From Streptomyces sp. NBC_01210 (lineage in GTDB: Bacteria; Actinomycetota; Actinomycetes; Streptomycetales; Streptomycetaceae), in contig NZ_CP108549.1 of the NCBI RefSeq assembly GCF_036010325.1, positions 7,564,001-7,628,000 on the forward strand: a stretch of 64,000 bases of DNA, in the 5' to 3' direction. Every line of letters begins with the position of its first letter. The first letter of the stretch is position 1. The notes beneath the pieces were generated by a model. It made no database searches and had not been told where the DNA came from. It saw nothing but the letters and a program-made list of their open reading frames with translations. A program made the position numbers and the translations under genes. Shown piece by piece: positions 52,102 to 61,276 of this stretch.

Positions 52102-53028
52102 TCACGCCGGAACCAGGACCACCTTGCCCAGGTTCCCCCGGGACTCGATCAGCGCATGGGCCTCAGGCGCCCGGTCCAGCGGGAGTTCCGCCGCAACCCT
52201 CGTCCGCACGCGGCCCGACGCGTGCAGCTCCCACAACTCGTGCAGCCACCCCGCGTACAGATCCGGTCGCGTTCTCGCGATGCGCGCCATCTGGAAGCCG
52301 ATCACCGATTTCGCGCCGACCAGCAGGTCGTACGCCTGGACCGTGCCGCCGCCCGAACTGTAGGCGACCAGTCGGCCGCCCGGGGCGAGAGCCGCCAGGG
52401 CCGGTGCCAGCAACTCCCCGCCGACGCCGTCCAGCACGACGTCCACCGGCTCGCCCCACGACGCGTCCGGGTACGTCACCACCTCGTCCGCCCCCAGGCC
52501 GTACAGGAACTCCGCCTTCTCCGGCGACCCCGACGCCGCGACGACCCGGGCCGCGCCCGACAGTTTCGCGAGCTGGACGGCGAGTTGGCCCACCCCGCTC
52601 GCCGCCGCCGTGACCAGTACCGACTCACCCGGCTGTGGCCGCGAAGCCTCGTACGCGCCGCGGGCGACCAGACCGCTGCGGACCAGCGCGACCGCGTCCA
52701 CCGCCGTGGCGTGGTCCGGGATGCGGGAGGCCATCGACTCGTGGATCACGGCAAGTTCGGCGTATCCGTACGCGAAACAGAGCCCGGTCACCCGGTTGCC
52801 CGGTGCGAAGGCGGTCACGCCCTCGCCGACCGCCTCGACCGTGCCCGCCACCTCGCCGCCCAGCCGCGCCGGCTCTGTGGCCTCGCGCACCTTGCGTACC
52901 GTCGGCAGCGTCACGCCGATCGCCTCGGACCGGATCAGCAGTTCGCCGGGGCCCGCGACCGGCGCCGGGACGTCCTCGGTGAACAGGACTTCGGGGCCGC
53001 CGTTGACTTCATAGCGAACGCGGCGCAT
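52102..53028 (-). CDS. NADPH:quinone oxidoreductase-like zinc-free MDR enzyme
   Basis: 308 residues from ATG 53028 after GGGAGGG. N-terminal MRRVRYEVNGGPEVLFTEDVPAPVAGPGELLIRSEAIGV, Rossmann motif VLVTAAASGVGQLAVQLAKLSGA and SGSPEKAEFLYGLGADEVVTY. No catalytic zinc cysteines, as in quinone reductases. It probably reduces quinones or enones with NADPH. It is divergent from a MarR regulator across a gap with two matching operator boxes. Confidence 0.9.
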   Translation of the reverse strand: MRRVRYEVNGGPEVLFTEDVPAPVAGPGELLIRSEAIGVTLPTVRKVREATEPARLGGEVAGTVEAVGEGVTAFAPGNRVTGLCFAYGYAELAVIHESMASRIPDHATAVDAVALVRSGLVARGAYEASRPQPGESVLVTAAASGVGQLAVQLAKLSGAARVVAASGSPEKAEFLYGLGADEVVTYPDASWGEPVDVVLDGVGGELLAPALAALAPGGRLVAYSSGGGTVQAYDLLVGAKSVIGFQMARIARTRPDLYAGWLHELWELHASGRVRTRVAAELPLDRAPEAHALIESRGNLGKVVLVPA

Positions 53029-53046
53029 GAGCACCCTCCCAGGGGT

Positions 53047-53092
53047 CGTTGGTGATCCCAACGGCACAAGGGATTCATTGGAATCACCAACG
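53047..53092. promoter_or_regulatory. Two MarR operator boxes
   Basis: CGTTGG-N5-CCAACG at 53047-53063 and CATTGG-N5-CCAACG at 53076-53092, centres 29 bp apart, in the gap between the quinone oxidoreductase and the MarR gene. Confidence 0.75.
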
Positions 53093-53113
53093 GCTTCGGC
53101 GTACGCTGCCCCC

Positions 53114-53566
53114 ATGGCCGACACCCCGCCCGCACCCGCCCGCCTCCGTGCCCTCCCCAGCTGGCTCCTCGGCCGCGCGGCCACCCGGGGCCGCGGTCTC
53201 GTCGCCACGGCTCTCGCCGACGAGGGCATGAAGATGTGGCACCATGCGGTGCTCTCCGCCGTCGTCGAACTCGGCCCGATCGCCCAGGCCGAGCTCGGCC
53301 GCGTGCTGTCCGTCGACCCCAAGGACATGGTCGGCATCCTCAACGACCTCCAGGAGGACGGGCTGGTCAGCCGCGCCCCCGACCCCGCCGACCGGCGTAA
53401 GAACGCCATCACCGTCACCACCGCGGGCCGCCGCAAGCTCCGGCGCTGCGAATCCGTCGCCGACCGCGCCAACGGCGAGCTGCTCGCGGAGCTGACGCCC
53501 GCCGAACGTGACCAATTCCTCGCGCTGCTGAGGCGGATCGCGGACCCCGCCGCGCCCTGCGACTGA
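53114..53566 (+). CDS. MarR-family transcriptional regulator
   Basis: 150 residues from ATG 53114. Winged helix: MKMWHHAVLSAVVELGPIAQAELGRVLSVDPKDMVGILNDLQEDGLVSRAPDPADRRKNAITVTTAGRRKL. It probably represses both itself and the divergent quinone oxidoreductase through the paired boxes; quinones or electrophiles are plausible inducers by analogy with other MarR/oxidoreductase pairs. Confidence 0.9.
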   Translation: MADTPPAPARLRALPSWLLGRAATRGRGLVATALADEGMKMWHHAVLSAVVELGPIAQAELGRVLSVDPKDMVGILNDLQEDGLVSRAPDPADRRKNAITVTTAGRRKLRRCESVADRANGELLAELTPAERDQFLALLRRIADPAAPCD

Positions 53567-53578
53567 CAAGATCGCCGA

Positions 53579-54001
53579 GTGACGACGACGTACGCGATAC
53601 GCCCTTTCGGCGCCCGCCCTTGCACCCTGGTCGTCTGCCGTGGGTGCTGTTGCGGTGACGCCCGGAAGAACCCCGGCACCGACCACGAGGGTCAGTTGGC
53701 CAGGCTGTGGGAGGCGGCCGCGGGCTCCGACGGCCGGCTCGCGGTCCGTACGAGCGACTGTCTCGGCCCCTGCGGTCAGGCAAATGTGATTGTGGTCCAG
53801 CCCTCCACGGAGGGCCGTCGCCGAGGAGCTCGCGCGGCCTGGATCGGCTGGGCGCTGGACGACGACTGCACGGACGACATCCTGGCCTGGGTGCGGGCGG
53901 GCGGCCCCGGCCTCGCGGAACTCCCCGCCACGCTCGAACTCCAGACGATCCCGGCCCCGGCGGAAGCCCGCCGCCGCGCTCGCACGTCGCGCCGTGCGTA
54001 G
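53579..54001 (+). CDS. (2Fe-2S) thioredoxin-like ferredoxin-type protein
   Basis: 140 residues from GTG 53579. Two cysteine groups, CTLVVCRGCCCGD and CLGPCGQANVIVV, match the thioredoxin-fold 2Fe-2S proteins, with the ASDCLGPC-type loop. The C-terminus is basic. It probably carries electrons or iron-sulfur clusters; the partner is unknown. It starts 12 bases after the MarR gene stop and may be co-transcribed with it. Confidence 0.8.
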   Translation: MTTTYAIRPFGARPCTLVVCRGCCCGDARKNPGTDHEGQLARLWEAAAGSDGRLAVRTSDCLGPCGQANVIVVQPSTEGRRRGARAAWIGWALDDDCTDDILAWVRAGGPGLAELPATLELQTIPAPAEARRRARTSRRA

Positions 54002-54188
54002 TGGCTCGACGCGCATGTGCCGGGTAACCGATGTGCTGCCGGCCAGCAGTCTCGGCGGGGCGGGATGTCACCACCGGCCGCGGGCCCCCTGAGCTGCAGC
54101 ATGGAGTCGGGCCCCCGGCCGCTCCCGGCCGCCCGGCGGGGTTGCGTTCGCTGCGGCGGACCGGCAGACGCGGAAGAGGTGCATGTGC

Positions 54189-55553
54189 ATGGGTGCGAAG
54201 TCGCACGGCCACGATGAGCCGACCGAGGCCGTCCATGAGGTGGACCGGGCGGTGCAGCATGCCCTGGACCGGCTGACGCTGCTGACCAACGCCTCAGAGG
54301 CGCTGGCCAGCACTCTCGACATCGACGAGGGTCTGCGACGCCTGTGCCGCACGCTGGTGCCGGGCCTCGCGGACTGGTGTGCGGTGGATCTGCTCGACGA
54401 GCACGGCGGCCTGCGCCGTCAGGTGATCGAGCACCGTGAGTCGGATCTGCTGTCACCCGGCCTCTACGAGGGTGAGCTGCCACCCGTGTCCGAGAATTCG
54501 GCCGCCGCGGTGGCCCGCGCGCTGCGGGGCGCCGGACCACTACTCGTCACGACGTTCACCACACCCGCCAACGCGGCCGATCCACTGCACGCCAGGGAGC
54601 TGGAACTATTCCACCACCTGGGCGCCGACACGGTGGTGATCGCGCCGCTACGGGCCCGCCGCCAGGTGCTGGGCGCCCTGACCCTGGCACGCACAGCGAA
54701 AACCGGTGCGCTGGAGGAGGACAGTCTTCCGCTGGCGGAGGACCTGGCACACCGCGTCGCCCTCGCCGTCGAGAACGCACGTCTGCACGCCGAGGTCCAG
54801 CACACGGGCGAGCGCATTCAACGTTCCCTGCTGCCCGATCTGCCCACGAACGGTCCCCTCGAGTTGGCCGCCCGCTACCAGCCCGCCCTGGCCATCTCCC
54901 AGGTCGGCGGAGACTGGTACGACTCGTTCGTGCTGCCCGGCGGTGCCATGACCCTCATCATCGGAGACGTCGCGGGCCACGACCTGCAGGCCACCGTGAC
55001 CATGAGTCATATGCGCAACATGCTGCGCGGCATCGCCTGCGACCGCAAAGAGCCACCGGGCAAGATCCTCGGCCGACTGGACGCGGCCATCAGCATTCTC
55101 TATCCCCACCAGACCCTGACCTGCATCTACGCACTGCTTGAGAAGTCTGACGCGCATCAGCCGTGGAGGCTGCAATACGCTGCCGCAGGCCATCCCGCTC
55201 CGCTGTTGATCACCGCGAAGGGCGACACGCGATTCCTGACCGAAGGCCGCAGCATGCTGCTGGGAGTGGATCCCGCCCAACTGCGTCCTGACGCCACCGA
55301 GGTCCTTCCGTCGAACTCCACCCTCCTGTTCCATACCGACGGCCTCATCGAACGACGCACCGAAAACCTCGACCGCGGTGCCGCACGGCTGCGCCAGCAC
55401 GCCGCCGCCCTCGCTCAGGAACCCCTGGAGTCTTTCTGCGACGAGCTGCTCACCGGCCTCGCGCAGGCCGGCAGCGACGATGTAGCACTTATCGCCGTCC
55501 GCATCCCCGCGGCCCACGCCGGCGCCGGGCCGGCTTCCGCCACCGCGGAATGA
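54189..55553 (+). CDS. GAF-domain PP2C (SpoIIE-type) serine phosphatase
   Basis: 454 residues from ATG 54189, chosen over ATG 54183 because the GAAGAGG site is then well spaced. A GAF sensor domain (about 30-190: LTLLTNASEALASTLDIDEGLRRLCRTLVPGLADWCAVDLLD) precedes the SpoIIE phosphatase domain (IQRSLLPDLP, GGDWYDSFVLPGGAMTLIIGDVAGHDLQATVTMSHMRNMLRG, AAAGHPAPLLI, LLFHTDGLIE, SDDVALIAVRI), with metal-binding Asp residues in place. Such proteins dephosphorylate anti-sigma factor antagonists. No anti-sigma partner is adjacent. Confidence 0.92.
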   Translation: MGAKSHGHDEPTEAVHEVDRAVQHALDRLTLLTNASEALASTLDIDEGLRRLCRTLVPGLADWCAVDLLDEHGGLRRQVIEHRESDLLSPGLYEGELPPVSENSAAAVARALRGAGPLLVTTFTTPANAADPLHARELELFHHLGADTVVIAPLRARRQVLGALTLARTAKTGALEEDSLPLAEDLAHRVALAVENARLHAEVQHTGERIQRSLLPDLPTNGPLELAARYQPALAISQVGGDWYDSFVLPGGAMTLIIGDVAGHDLQATVTMSHMRNMLRGIACDRKEPPGKILGRLDAAISILYPHQTLTCIYALLEKSDAHQPWRLQYAAAGHPAPLLITAKGDTRFLTEGRSMLLGVDPAQLRPDATEVLPSNSTLLFHTDGLIERRTENLDRGAARLRQHAAALAQEPLESFCDELLTGLAQAGSDDVALIAVRIPAAHAGAGPASATAE

Positions 55554-55556
55554 GGT

Positions 55557-56558
55557 CGGCCTGCAGGAGCACCGCCTGACCGCCTCTACCGCTTCGACCT
55601 CGCCAGGAACACCGTCGACGTCGAGACGATCTCCCCGTGGATCCTCGGCCGCGCGGGCGAGGACCTCAACGAGCTGGAGCGCCGCGAGATCGAACTGACC
55701 GGTCCCGAAGACCGCTTCTCCGTCCCCATCGACTTCGAGAAGCGGTTCGCGGGCTTCGCACCCGTGCCTGCCCGCAGCGCTCGCCCCGCCGCCAGGATGC
55801 TGGTCCCCGGCACCGTCGCGTACTGGCGCTTCGACGGCTCGCAGCCCGACGGCTCCCCGGCCGACGCCACCCTCCGCGTCCCCGATCTGTCCGGGCACCG
55901 CAACGACCTGACGCGGGAGCCCGTTGTCGGCAGTCCGCCCGACGCCCTGCGCTGGTCCGACAGCCACCACCCCGACCAGCCCGGACACGGCAGCCTGTAC
56001 TTCGACGGCGGCAAGCCCCCGCTGCACGGGGCGTATCTGTGTACGGCCAAGGACGCCCCGCTCAACACCAGGACCTTCCGCTCCGGCTACACCATCGAGG
56101 CCTTTCTCAAGCTCCCCGCCGACTGGGACGCCGGACACCACGCCTGGGGGGCGATCCTCAGCCGCCGCGGCACGCTCGGCGCGGCAGGCAAGACCGGGGG
56201 CGACCCGGAAGGGCCCGTCGTCACCCTCTCCCTCTCCGACGGACCCGGCATCCAATGGGCCGCCGCCCCGCTCAACCAGCCCGGCCTGATCACCAACTGG
56301 AGCCATGAGCTGGAGCGCGACAGATGGTGGCATGTCGCCGTCGTCAACGACGGAACGCACACCACGATGTACGTCGACGGCTGTCAGGTCGCCCGCAACC
56401 CCGCCACCCGCACCACAGGAATCGCCGCACTCGGCCTGCCCTGGCTGCTGGGCGCCTATGAGTACGGCGGCACCCTCGACCAGCTGATGCACGGTTGGCT
56501 CGGCGACATCCGGATCATCGAACGCGCCCTGCCCGTACGCGACTTCATGAACGCCTGA
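55557..56558 (+). pseudogene. 5'-truncated LamG-domain (calcineurin-like phosphoesterase) gene
   Basis: A coherent protein frame begins abruptly just after the phosphatase gene with RLYRFDLARNTVDVETISPW and runs through FEKRFAGFAPVPARS into a concanavalin-like LamG domain (TVAYWRFDGSQ, YTIEAFLKLPADWDAGHHAWGAILSR, WWHVAVVNDGTHTTMYVDG, LGAYEYGGTLDQLMHGWLGDIRIIERAL). The opening piece is what normally follows a secreted metallophosphoesterase domain, but that domain and the signal peptide are gone. GTG 55764 is the first in-frame start left. An ACCGCCTG/ACCGCCTC duplication sits near the break. Confidence 0.65.
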
Positions 56559-56586
56559 CCCCTCCGCGCAAAGAGAGAAGCACGCC

Positions 56587-58277
56587 ATGCCGAGACCGAT
56601 ACAGCCCCTGCCGCGCTGGGCAGACCCCGACGTACCCGCCGGTTCGCTCGACCCGCAGGGACTCTCGCGGCGCGGACTGCTCCGCAGCGCGGGCCTGTTC
56701 GGCGCCGCCTTCGCGGGTGGTGCCGCCTTCGCCGGCGGCGCCCTGCTCGCGCCCACCGCGGCCGAGGCGCACACCCCGGCCTCCGGCGACCCGAACCTCG
56801 TCTACCTCGTCGGCGACCACCATGTGCACTCGGTCTACAGCCACGACGCGAAGTACACCTTCTCCCAGCTGGCCGGCGCCGCATCGCGATACGGCCTGGA
56901 CTGGATGGTCTCACCGAGCACAGCAACATCGGCCACGCCCTGGCCGGCGGCGCCGAGGCCGAGCACCGCGAGATCCTCAAGGCCCGCGCCGACAACAAGC
57001 GCATGCTGATCTTCCAGGGCCTGGAGTGGTACATCCCCGGCGCCGAGCACTGCACGGTCTTCTCACCGCCCGGCCGCCACGAGGTCGAGCTGCTCACCCG
57101 CTTCGAGCAGGCCTACGACGGCAAACTCCCCGGCTACACCGCCGGTGGACCCAACCACCCCGACACCCCGCGCAACGAGGCCCACGCCGTCAAGGCGCTC
57201 CAATGGCTCGACCAGCAGCGCCGCTGCGGATACGTCGACGATGTCCTCGTCCTCGCCAACCACCCGCTGCGCCTCGGCATCGACTCCCCGCACGAAATGC
57301 GAGCCTGGCGGGACGCGGCCCCCGGCATCATGATCGGCATGGAGGGCGCGCCCGGCGCCCAGGCAGGCGCGTTCCCCGGCTGGGCAGGACCGAACAGCAT
57401 CCGTGGCGAGTACGTCAACAAGCCTTCCGAGAACTCCTGGCCCGGCTACCCGGCCGCGGCCTATGTGACGTACGGCGGCTTCGACTGGGCGACCGCGACC
57501 GTCGGCGGCCTGTGGGACGCGATGCTCGCCGAGGGCCGGCTGTTCTCCATCACCACCAACTCGGACGTCCACCGTGTCGCGTACGACACCTGGAAGAACG
57601 GCGACTGGCTGCCCGGCCAGAACTTCGACAACACCGGCAGGCTGCCCGACCCGGTCAACACCGCAGAGCCGCAGCCCGGCGGCGACTTCTGGCCCGGCCA
57701 GTTCAGCCGTACGCATGTCGGCGTGACCCGCTACGGCTACGGGGACGTGATGGCGGGCCTCAGGGCCGGCCGCGTCTGGGTCGACCACGGTCAGCTCATC
57801 GACGGCATCGACGTACGGGTCAACAGGGAGCACGGCATCGGCCGAGGCGTCACTCTCGGCGGGCGGCTGCGCGTACGCCGCGGCGAGAAGATCGTCCTGA
57901 ATGCCACCGTCACCACCGCATCCCGCCCCAACCACCACGGTGAGGTGCCACGCCTCGCCCACCTCGACGTGATCCGTGGCGCCGTACACGGCCAGGTCGC
58001 CGACCGCGACGAATGGCGCGCACCCGACACCCGCGTCGTCCACACCGCCGATGTCGAAGGCCGCACCGGCCGCTACACGCTGCGCATCCCGGTCGGGAAG
58101 GCCGAGGAGTCGTTCTATCTGAGGCTGCGCGGCAGCGACGGCAAGCGCAACGGCCCCGGCTTCCTGGGTGCGGCGATCGACCCGCACGGGCCGATCCCGC
58201 ACGAGCCAGGCAACGGCGACCCGTGGCTGGACACCTGGTGCTACACCAACCCGGTCTTCGTGGACGTCGTGCACTGA
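56587..58277 (+). pseudogene. Tat-exported PHP-domain phosphoesterase, broken by a one-base deletion
   Basis: The first frame (from 56587) encodes a Tat signal (SRRGLLRSAGLFGAAFAGG) and the PHP start YLVGDHHVHSVYSHDAKYTFSQ...GLDWMV. At about 56911 the frame shifts. The expected next residues FTEHSNIGHALAGGAEAEH are in the other frame, which then runs intact to 58277 (LIFQGLEWYIPGAEH, DVLVLANHPLRLG, ITTNSDVHRVAYDT, FLGAAIDPHGP). Restoring one T after GTCT at 56908-56911 would give an uninterrupted protein of about 563 residues. It may be a true mutation or a sequencing error. Confidence 0.8.
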
Positions 58278-58335
58278 GCGGAGGTCGTGCACTGAGTGGA
58301 GGTCGTGCACCGAGTGGACCTCGTGCACTGAGCTG
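58266..58335. repeat. Four tandem 18-bp repeats across the PHP gene stop
   Basis: Units of GTCGTGCACTGAGTGGAG type at 58266, 58284, 58302 and 58320. The first contains the gene's stop codon (TGA at 58275-58277), so the other three are noncoding. Confidence 0.85.
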
Positions 58336-58342
58336 TCACGGA

Positions 58343-58386
58343 GGGACCCGGCCGGTGCAGGGGGCGCTCCCCGTCGGCCGGGTCCC
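58343..58386. terminator. Hairpin terminator between the PHP gene and fdhD
   Basis: A perfect 12-bp stem (arm GGGACCCGGCCG) with a 20-base loop, between convergent genes. It can stop transcription from both sides. Confidence 0.8.
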
Positions 58387-58408
58387 TATCCCGTGCAGCG
58401 GGGGCGCT

Positions 58409-59248
58409 TCAGACCCCGGTGCTCAGGGCGATGCGCTCGTCGCCCGCGTACACGTTCATATTGGCGCCGCGCAGAAAACCGACCAGGGTCAGACCCGTCT
58501 CGGCAGCCAGATCCACGGCGAGCGAGGAGGGCGCGGAGACCGCGGCAAGGACCGGGATACCCGCCATCACCGCCTTCTGCGCCAGCTCGAACGACGCCCG
58601 TCCCGACACCAGCAGGATCACCCGCGACAGTGGCAGTCTGCCGTCCTGGAGCGCCCGGCCGACGAGCTTGTCGACCGCGTTGTGCCGGCCGACGTCCTCC
58701 CGTATGTCGAGCAGTTCGCCGTCCTCCGAGAAGAGCGCGGCCGCGTGCAGACCCCCGGTCCGGTCGAAGACACGCTGGGCCGCACGCAGCCGGTCCGGTA
58801 GGGCGGCGAGCAGAGCGGGCTCGACGCGGACCGGGGGAGTGTCGGCGATCGGGAAGCGGGCGATGGTGCGTACGGCGTCGAGGCTGGCCTTTCCGCACAG
58901 TCCGCAGGACGAGGTGGTGTAGACGTTGCGCTCGAGGGTGATGTCCGGGACCGGCACGCCCGGCGCGAGCTGGACGTCCACCACGTTGTAGGTGTTGGAT
59001 CCGTCGGCGGTGGCCCCGGCGCAGTACACGATCGACTGCAGCTCGTCCGCGGAACCGAGCACACCCTCGCTGACGAGGAAGCCCGCCGCGAGCGCGAAGT
59101 CGTCGCCCGGCGTGCGCATGGTGATGGCGAGCGGCTTGCCGTTGAGCCGGATCTCCAGCGGTTCCTCGGCCACGAGAGTGTCGGGACGGGTCGATACCAC
59201 GCCGTCCCTGATGCGGATCGTGCGGCGGCGCTCGGTGACCCGTCCCAT
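58409..59248 (-). CDS. fdhD: Formate dehydrogenase accessory sulfurtransferase FdhD
   Basis: 279 residues from ATG 59248 (GTG 59257 is possible). [47 protein letters not shown] (C-x-x-C sulfur carrier), [32 protein letters not shown] and [35 protein letters not shown] are all family signatures. It passes sulfur to the Mo-bis-MGD cofactor of formate dehydrogenase. No formate dehydrogenase gene lies in this window. Confidence 0.95.
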   Translation of the reverse strand: MGRVTERRRTIRIRDGVVSTRPDTLVAEEPLEIRLNGKPLAITMRTPGDDFALAAGFLVSEGVLGSADELQSIVYCAGATADGSNTYNVVDVQLAPGVPVPDITLERNVYTTSSCGLCGKASLDAVRTIARFPIADTPPVRVEPALLAALPDRLRAAQRVFDRTGGLHAAALFSEDGELLDIREDVGRHNAVDKLVGRALQDGRLPLSRVILLVSGRASFELAQKAVMAGIPVLAAVSAPSSLAVDLAAETGLTLVGFLRGANMNVYAGDERIALSTGV

Positions 59249-59482
59249 GGCGATCACATCCGATTCTGTACGTGCTGGAAGCCGAAGCGGCCCTTGATGC
59301 GGAGGTTGCCGTGGGTCACCGGGCTGTCGTGCGGTGAGGTGACCCTGACGATCTCATTCTCCTGTACATGGAGAGTGAGGCTGCACCGACGCCGCAGCAG
59401 GCACAGGTGGTGGTCGACTCCCTCTGAGCGGACGCGTCCCAGGTCCGGGCGCCCTCGACCGAGAGGAGTAAGCCGACAGAAT

Positions 59483-59494
59483 ATTGTCTACAGT
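59483..59494. promoter_or_regulatory. 12-bp element shared with the GntR promoter
   Basis: ATTGTCTACAGT in the 382-base gap between fdhD and the ketoacyl synthase gene. The reverse complement occurs at 61222-61233 before the GntR gene. The remainder of this gap shows no gene. Confidence 0.5.
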
Positions 59495-59639
59495 ATCCCT
59501 TCCGCGGGTAAAGGTCGTCGTACCCTTGGGGAAGCTCCAAAGTCTGGGACCCGAAGCTGTGGGATCACATGCCCCCGTACCGGGTGGTAGCAGCCAAGAC
59601 TGGGTGGTTCCTGACTTCTGTACGAGGAGAACGCCATCC

Positions 59640-60587
59640 ATGACCGGTTCACGGATCGTCGCGCTCGGGCACTACCAGCCCGCCAAGGTGCTCACCAACG
59701 CGGACCTGGCGGCCATGGTCGACACCAGCGACGAGTGGATCCGCAGCCGCGTCGGGATCGAGACCCGGCATGTGGCGGGGCCCGATGAGCCGGTCGACGA
59801 GCTGGCCGCGCACGCCGGCGCCAAGGCGCTGGCTTCCGCCGGTCTGACGCCCGCCGATATCGACCTCGTGCTGGTGGCCACCTCCACGGCGATCGACCGC
59901 TCCCCGAACACGGCGGCCCGGGTCGCGGCCCGGCTCGGCATGGGCTCGCCCGCCGTCATGGACCTCAATGTCGTCTGCGCGGGCTTCACGCACGCGCTCG
60001 CCACGGCCGACCACACCGTTCGGGCCGGGGCCGCGAGCCGCGCCCTGGTGATCGGCGCCGACAAGATGGCCGACATCACCGACTGGACCGACCGCACCAC
60101 CTGTGTGCTCGTCGGCGACGGCGCGGGCGCGGCGGTCATCGAGGCGACCAGGCCGGGCGAGGAGCCCGGGATCGGCCCCGTCCTGTGGGGCTCGGTCCCG
60201 GAGATGGGTCATGCCGTACGTATCGAAGGCACCCCGCCCCGGTTCGCGCAGGAGGGCCAGTCCGTCTACCGCTGGGCCACCACCCAGCTGCCGCCCATCG
60301 CCCGGAAGGTCTGCGAGCGGGCGGGCGTCACCCCGGAGGAGCTCGCCGCGGTCGTCCTGCACCAGGCGAATCTGCGGATCATCGAGCCCGTCGCCCAGAA
60401 GATCGGCGCCGTCAACGCCGTGATCGCCCGCGATGTGGTGGAGTCCGGCAACACCTCGGCCGGTTCGATCCCGATGGCGCTCTCCAAGCTCGTCGAGCGC
60501 GGCGAGATCGAGTCGGGCGATCCAGTGCTGCTCTTCGGCTTCGGCGGCAATCTCTCGTACGCGGGTCAGGTCATCCGCTGCCCCTGA
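59640..60587 (+). CDS. Beta-ketoacyl-ACP synthase III-like enzyme
   Basis: 315 residues from ATG 59640, with AGGAG upstream; the longer frame is unsupported. The FabH triad is present: Cys113 in NVVCAGFTHAL, His in VLHQANLRII, Asn in SGNTSAGSIP. Opening SRIVALGHYQPAKVLTN and DEWIRSRVGIETR are typical. It condenses an acyl-CoA starter with malonyl-ACP. With no acyl carrier or other FAS genes nearby, it is probably a stand-alone paralogue rather than the main FabH. Confidence 0.92.
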   Translation: MTGSRIVALGHYQPAKVLTNADLAAMVDTSDEWIRSRVGIETRHVAGPDEPVDELAAHAGAKALASAGLTPADIDLVLVATSTAIDRSPNTAARVAARLGMGSPAVMDLNVVCAGFTHALATADHTVRAGAASRALVIGADKMADITDWTDRTTCVLVGDGAGAAVIEATRPGEEPGIGPVLWGSVPEMGHAVRIEGTPPRFAQEGQSVYRWATTQLPPIARKVCERAGVTPEELAAVVLHQANLRIIEPVAQKIGAVNAVIARDVVESGNTSAGSIPMALSKLVERGEIESGDPVLLFGFGGNLSYAGQVIRCP

Positions 60588-60708
60588 GGCCTCGGGGTGC
60601 TGACGACCGGATGGCGGCGCGCGTATCGGATGGCGGCGCGCATTACCCGCGGCAAGGGAGACGCGCTGCTCGGGCTGACTGTCGCTGAAGCGGGGCAAAC
60701 TAACCCGC

Positions 60709-61185
60709 ATGACGGCGAAGCGAAGCGCGGGTCTGCTGCTGTTCCGCAGGCGGGGTACGGACACCGAGGTCCTCATCGGCCATATGGGAGGGCCGTTCTG
60801 GCAGGCACGTGACGAGGCCGCCTGGTCGGTACCGAAGGGTGAGTACACCCCGGAGGAGGAGCCGATGGCCGCCGCGCGGCGGGAGTTCGAGGAGGAGCTC
60901 GGTCTGGCGCCGCCCGACGGCAGCCGGCTGCCGCTCGGCGAAGCCCGCCAGCCCAATGGAAAGATCGTCACCGTCTGGGCAGTCGAGGGCGACCTCGACA
61001 CGGACCTCGTCGTGCCGGGCACCTTCACCATGGAGTGGCCGCCGGGATCGGGCCGTATGCAGGAGTTCCCGGAGATCGACCGAGCCGAGTGGTTGGGCGT
61101 CGAAGCGGCGAGGGAGAAGCTGGTCGCCGGTCAGCGGGTCTTCCTCGACCGGCTGACCGAGCTTCTTGACTCCGGCCGTCGGTGA
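60709..61185 (+). CDS. Nudix hydrolase
   Basis: 158 residues. The Nudix box is complete in GEYTPEEEPMAAARREFEEELGL. Opening AKRSAGLLLFRRRGTDTEVLIGHMGGPFW and AWSVPKGE match the NTP pyrophosphohydrolase subgroup often annotated as MutT-like. Substrate (nucleotide or dinucleoside polyphosphate) not determinable. Gap to the previous gene is 121 bases. Confidence 0.93.
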   Translation: MTAKRSAGLLLFRRRGTDTEVLIGHMGGPFWQARDEAAWSVPKGEYTPEEEPMAAARREFEEELGLAPPDGSRLPLGEARQPNGKIVTVWAVEGDLDTDLVVPGTFTMEWPPGSGRMQEFPEIDRAEWLGVEAAREKLVAGQRVFLDRLTELLDSGRR

Positions 61186-61221
61186 TCCGGATCCCGGCAC
61201 CGGAGGGATTGCGCTCGGTAG

Positions 61222-61233
61222 ACTGTAGACAAT
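61222..61233. promoter_or_regulatory. Probable GntR operator
   Basis: ACTGTAGACAAT, the reverse complement of 59483-59494, 44 bases before the GntR start and within GTAGACTGTAGAC, which repeats GTAGAC. Confidence 0.5.
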
Positions 61234-61276
61234 AGCCAATTGCCGCTCGCCGCTGTTTGCCAGGAGGGGGACCGCG

